A stretch of DNA of 64,000 nt, taken from assembly GCA_027186245.1 (NCBI GenBank), contig CP114489.1:9865501-9929500 (forward strand), in the 5' to 3' direction. This document shows positions 60,663-64,000 of this stretch, one piece after another. The notes below the pieces were generated by a model, which worked only from the letters and a program-made list of their open reading frames with translations, had not been told where the DNA came from and did not search any database. Origin of the DNA: Coriaria nepalensis. Its lineage: Eukaryota; Streptophyta; Magnoliopsida; Cucurbitales; Coriariaceae. Made by a program: the position numbers and the translations under genes. Within the stretch, counting starts at the first letter, position 1; each line of letters starts with the position of its first letter.

Positions 60663-61131
60663 AAAGTGGTAAAAATGGACCTGATCCACTTAGGCCCCCT
60701 TTTTATTTAATTTTTTTATATTAATTTTGTTTAATTTAGATATTATTAATTATTATGAGTTATGTATTTAGATTCTTTAAAACTTAGAAATAATTAAAAA
60801 TATAAATGGGAAAAAGGAAAAGGGGTATTTAAAAATATAAATTAGAAAATGGTGGGAGATAGTCGTAGGATGAAGTATTTATAGGAAAATTTGAAGGTCG
60901 GGGCGAGTTTGAAAATTTAGTAAGATATGGGGAGAATAGAAAAATAAAATAGAAAGAAATGAATTTTTTTAAAAAAATATAATATGTATGGTCGTGTCCC
61001 TAAGCGGGCCTAGGAAGATCCGTGTTGTGCCGACACTATGGGCCTAATGTCAGGAACGCCCTACATAGGCCGTGTCATGGAGGTCGTGCCCACAAAGTAG
61101 GCTACAAGACACGGTCCACATTTACACCTCT
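60663..61131. mobile_element. Probable non-autonomous hAT-type element
   Basis: The left end AGTGGTAAAAATGGACCTG (from 60665) and the reverse complement of the right end, AGAGGTGTAAATGTGGACC (from 61131 back), form imperfect terminal inverted repeats. The interior is AT-rich with GC-rich subterminal motifs (GGGCCTAGG, GTGTCATGG, GACACGG), like plant hAT-derived repeats. No transposase inside. Target duplication unclear. Confidence 0.5.
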
Positions 61132-61184
61132 ATATATATGTGTATATGAATGATTGTACGGACCATGATCAAATCAATTGATGA

Positions 61185-63150
61185 TTAGAGGTGGCAATTC
61201 GTACCAGTACAACATAGCTTGAGTACGATAGGGTATGAATTGGCCCGTATATGTGCCTAAAAATAAGAGCACGGCATGGAATGAATACAATAACAGGCCA
61301 TAAATGTGTCGTGTTGTGTCGACCCATGGACTCGTACCGAAAGGTTGATGACTGTTATATATTTTTATTATGTTCAAATATTTAAATGTTTTCTTATTTA
61401 TGTTATGTTCAAATAGGCAATATTAGATGGAGAATGCAGATGTCAAACCAAATAGAGGACCCAAGAGAAATAAGAGAGTTTAGAGTTTGGACACCTCAAG
61501 TCTTAAGAAAACAAGAAGGCAAGAAGCTAATTCATGCACTATTAATAATTAAAATTATAAATAAACTGTAAAAAAATATTATTTGACAAAAAAAGATCTT
61601 ATATTAATTGAAATGTTTCAATGTAAAAAATGATTTCTAATGAAAAAATCATTTCCAGCTACGTAGAGAAAAATCAGTCATCAACCTACAATACAAAATC
61701 TAAAAATGAAAAATAAAAATAATAAAAAATTAGAATTATAAATAAAATTCTCTAAACTTCAAAATCATCTCCTACTCTTACTCCATCTTAACTAGAACTA
61801 TAATTTCTGTATTCGAAGTATAAAGAATTAAAAATTCTGACTAAGTCCTCACTTTTCATGCGATGTTGATCTCTTTTAAGGGCGCATTCCAAATCTTGTA
61901 GGCACGACAATAATTCTATTATCTCTGGTGTTAATGATATTCTTCGATGAGTAATAGTTAGTCCACCTATGTTAAAAACCGCTTCTGAATAAAATGTTGA
62001 AACTGGAATAGTTAGGACGTCGCGTGCCAATCGGGTAAATATTGAAAATCTAAACGAGTTTAACTTTCATCATTCCAAAATATTACAGTCTCATTCTTCA
62101 TCTCAATCACCTCCAAGATATTTTAAAAGCTTGTTGTATTATATACTACTAGACTTATCGATCATGCTTGAAGGCGTCGCTAATTACAAAGCTGAACCAT
62201 CTTACCTATAACTTAAACTTGAGGAACCCTTCTGCTTTGAGAATACTTCTTATAACAATATATCTTCTATTTATTTTTTCTTCCGTCGTTGAGGCTTTAA
62301 GTCGTTGTACTTAGTTTCATAAATACTAAAAACTTGATGCAACTTATTTGAGTAGTATAATCAAAATTTAAGTTATCAATAATAAAAGTAAGAATTGCTT
62401 TATAACCTTCAAACTTTCTTAAGATCTAAAATAACTCATAAAGAATACAAGAGTGAAATATCAAATTAATACTAGCCAAAAGAACATCAGAAATAACATC
62501 ATCAACATCATCAACATACTATCTAAAAAAAATATCATCAACATATCGGCCAAAAATCAAAACCATTTAAATTTTTTTTGAAAGAATCAACGGCGAAAGA
62601 GGGTAATAAACACCAGAAAGAAGCACAATAAAGTTATAAAAACTTCTAAAAATTTAATAAATTTTCTAACAATATCTCAATTATTATCAAATAATATAAT
62701 TTTAAGTTTTTCTTATAATAAAATAAACTAATCTCATTACTATAAAGTGAAGCATACTTTAAAATAGTATAAGTAGAATTTCATCTAACATTCATATCAA
62801 GAGAATTTTCAAAGTTTTTTATTTAAGGAAGTACAAAAGGTTTTAAAGGCAGAAATACGCTAATTTGAATTACATAGCTAAGCTAATGCTTCTATAATTT
62901 TTTCAATTTCTTCACTTACTAATTTCAAACTTTCATTAACAATTATGTTGATAATATGAAAAGCACAACATTGATGTATAAATATTTCACTATTATATCC
63001 ATCTAATTTGTATTATAAAAAATTTATAGCTCTCGTGTTCACAAAAGTATTATTTAAGGTAATTGATATTATATGTTATTTTATATCAAACTTGCTTAAA
63101 ACTTATAAAATTATTTCAGAAATATTTTCATTGTTATGTTTATGCTTAAT
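61185..63150 (-). mobile_element. Decayed hAT transposon
   Basis: TAGAGGTGGCAATTCGTACC at 61186 looks like a hAT terminus. Its transposase lies on the minus strand at 61788-63090. The opposite terminus was not found up to 63490, so the element is either truncated on that side or too diverged to see. Confidence 0.55.
61788..63090 (-). pseudogene. hAT (RICESLEEPER-like) transposase pseudogene
   Basis: Minus-strand text from ~63080: ITLNNTFVNTRAINFL-stop, EIFIHQCCAFHIINIIVNES, LKLVSEEIEKIIEALA, then LDMNVR-stop-NSTYTILKYASLY near 62780, where the usual Trp codon of RWNSTY is a stop. The end (61788-62030) is LARDVLTIPVSTFYSEAVFN and RRISLTPEIIELLSCLQDL, the C-terminal dimerisation region of hAT transposases. 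Stops and frameshifts are scattered throughout. The N-terminal BED zinc finger was not found. Inactive. Confidence 0.8.
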
Positions 63151-63497
63151 TACTCTAAAACTTATGATTTTTTTATTTAATACCCATTCAAAATTTAAAT
63201 AATATATAATTACAGATAAATAATATTATTTAAATTGAAAATTTCAAATATATGAAATTAATGCAATGCTAATATGAAGTACTCTTAATTTTAATTTTAA
63301 AGCGTCAAGTTATTTTTTAAAATATAATTCTAAATCTTTTATAATATAATGAACCTGATCTTTGTTTTGCGTCTCTGCTTGTCAATTGACTAAGAATAAT
63401 AGAATCTCACACTCAAATTAGCTTTAAAGCTATTATTATTACATCGTCTGATAAAATACGTGGAGTACTAATAAAACATGGCTCTAACAATTCTAGA

Positions 63498-64000
63498 CTA
63501 GTACCCGTATGCTGTTCTCTTCATCATCTTGATAAACTCATCCACACCAATTTCTCCATCACCTGTACGTTTCAAAACCCATCAGGTTAACAGAGGAAAA
63601 GGAAAAAGAAAGAAATAATATAATGCAAGAATATACAAGTGAAGCTACTCACGATCACGATCAGCTACAGAAACCATGTCTTGAATCTCATCATCAGTGA
63701 AGTTCTCTCCCAGATCTTTTGCAATACGCTTTATATCTGAGGTAGATATCTTCCCCTGAATCCATTTCAAAGGTTATATATATATATACTAATTATCAAA
63801 TTGCATTTGGAAATGGGGAAAGGGGGAAAGGGAAATAATATCCAAGGACTCGGAGTTTACATTTTTATCTTGGTCAATGATCTGAAATGCTTTGACGAGT
63901 TCCTCCTTGGAGTCTCTTTCTCCGATTTTGGCTGTCATCATCAGCAGAAACTCGTCGAAATCAATGGCCCCACTGCCGTCCTTGTCAACGTCTGCGATCA
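63498..64000 (-). CDS. Centrin (caltractin), 3' part
   Basis: Minus-strand exons 63861-64000 (continuing past the window), 63653-63755 and 63498-63562 (stop TAG at 63498-63500), in frame. Visible: [15 protein letters not shown] (EF-hand 2 loop), [31 protein letters not shown] (EF-hand 3), [40 protein letters not shown] (EF-hand 4) and the end [15 protein letters not shown] and [14 protein letters not shown] separate centrin from calmodulin. All loop acidic positions that can be read are kept, so Ca2+ binding is expected. Centrins act in microtubule organisation, and plant CEN2 also in nucleotide excision repair (family knowledge). The N-terminal third and first EF-hand lie outside. Confidence 0.93.

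Overview
This is AT-rich nuclear DNA from a flowering plant, most likely a eudicot. The genes are split by short GT-AG introns and belong to plant families: CEP peptide hormones, a Kip-related CDK inhibitor (KRP), a plant B3 factor, an AP2/ERF factor, a patatin and a PPR protein. Copia, gypsy and hAT debris lies between them. I cannot place the species.

Layout. 1-9 kb: a miniature LTR element (TRIM, about 0.7-1.05 kb) and two same-strand CEP genes (1.6-2.1 and 6.8-7.1 kb, minus) separated by gene-free AT-rich DNA. 9-14 kb: a copia gag fragment and a probable 1.8-kb solo LTR holding a 72-bp perfect palindrome. 14.1-16.5 kb: a seven-exon patatin-like lipase (plus). 16.9-19.1 kb: a decayed PPR gene and a tandem duplication. 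19.5-25.6 kb: two deleted copia elements, one with both LTRs and a matching target duplication. 27-29.3 kb: two probable non-autonomous DNA transposons. 29.6-31.0 kb: a KRP gene (plus, four exons). 32.2-34.8 kb: a B3-domain gene (plus, seven exons) with a likely 1-base frameshift near its end. 36.2-36.8 kb: a small uncharacterised gene (minus). 38.8-42.6 kb: a complete gag/protease-only gypsy-type element (TR-GAG-like) with 5-6 bp target duplications. 43.0-45.5 kb: a seven-exon gene for a single helicase-C-like lobe (minus), divergent from 46.1-54.8 kb, a 2,433-residue BAT2/PRRC2-like disordered protein (plus). 56.1-56.8 kb: an AP2/ERF gene (minus), with a broken, AP2-less tandem copy at 58.5-58.8 kb. 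60.6-63.2 kb: hAT debris. 63.5-64 kb: the 3' part of a centrin gene (minus), running off the window.

There is no operon or gene-cluster logic here. The functional themes are peptide signalling (CEP), cell-cycle and cytoskeleton control (KRP, centrin) and transcription (ERF, B3), but these are unlinked roles of neighbours. No clearly novel system was found. The most unusual items are the stand-alone helicase lobe, the TR-GAG-like element, the ERF duplicate that keeps a CX2CX4CX2C motif but lost its DNA-binding domain, and the B3 frameshift. Splice sites were read by eye from GT/AG (one GC/AG) signals and reading frame; no transcript evidence was available.
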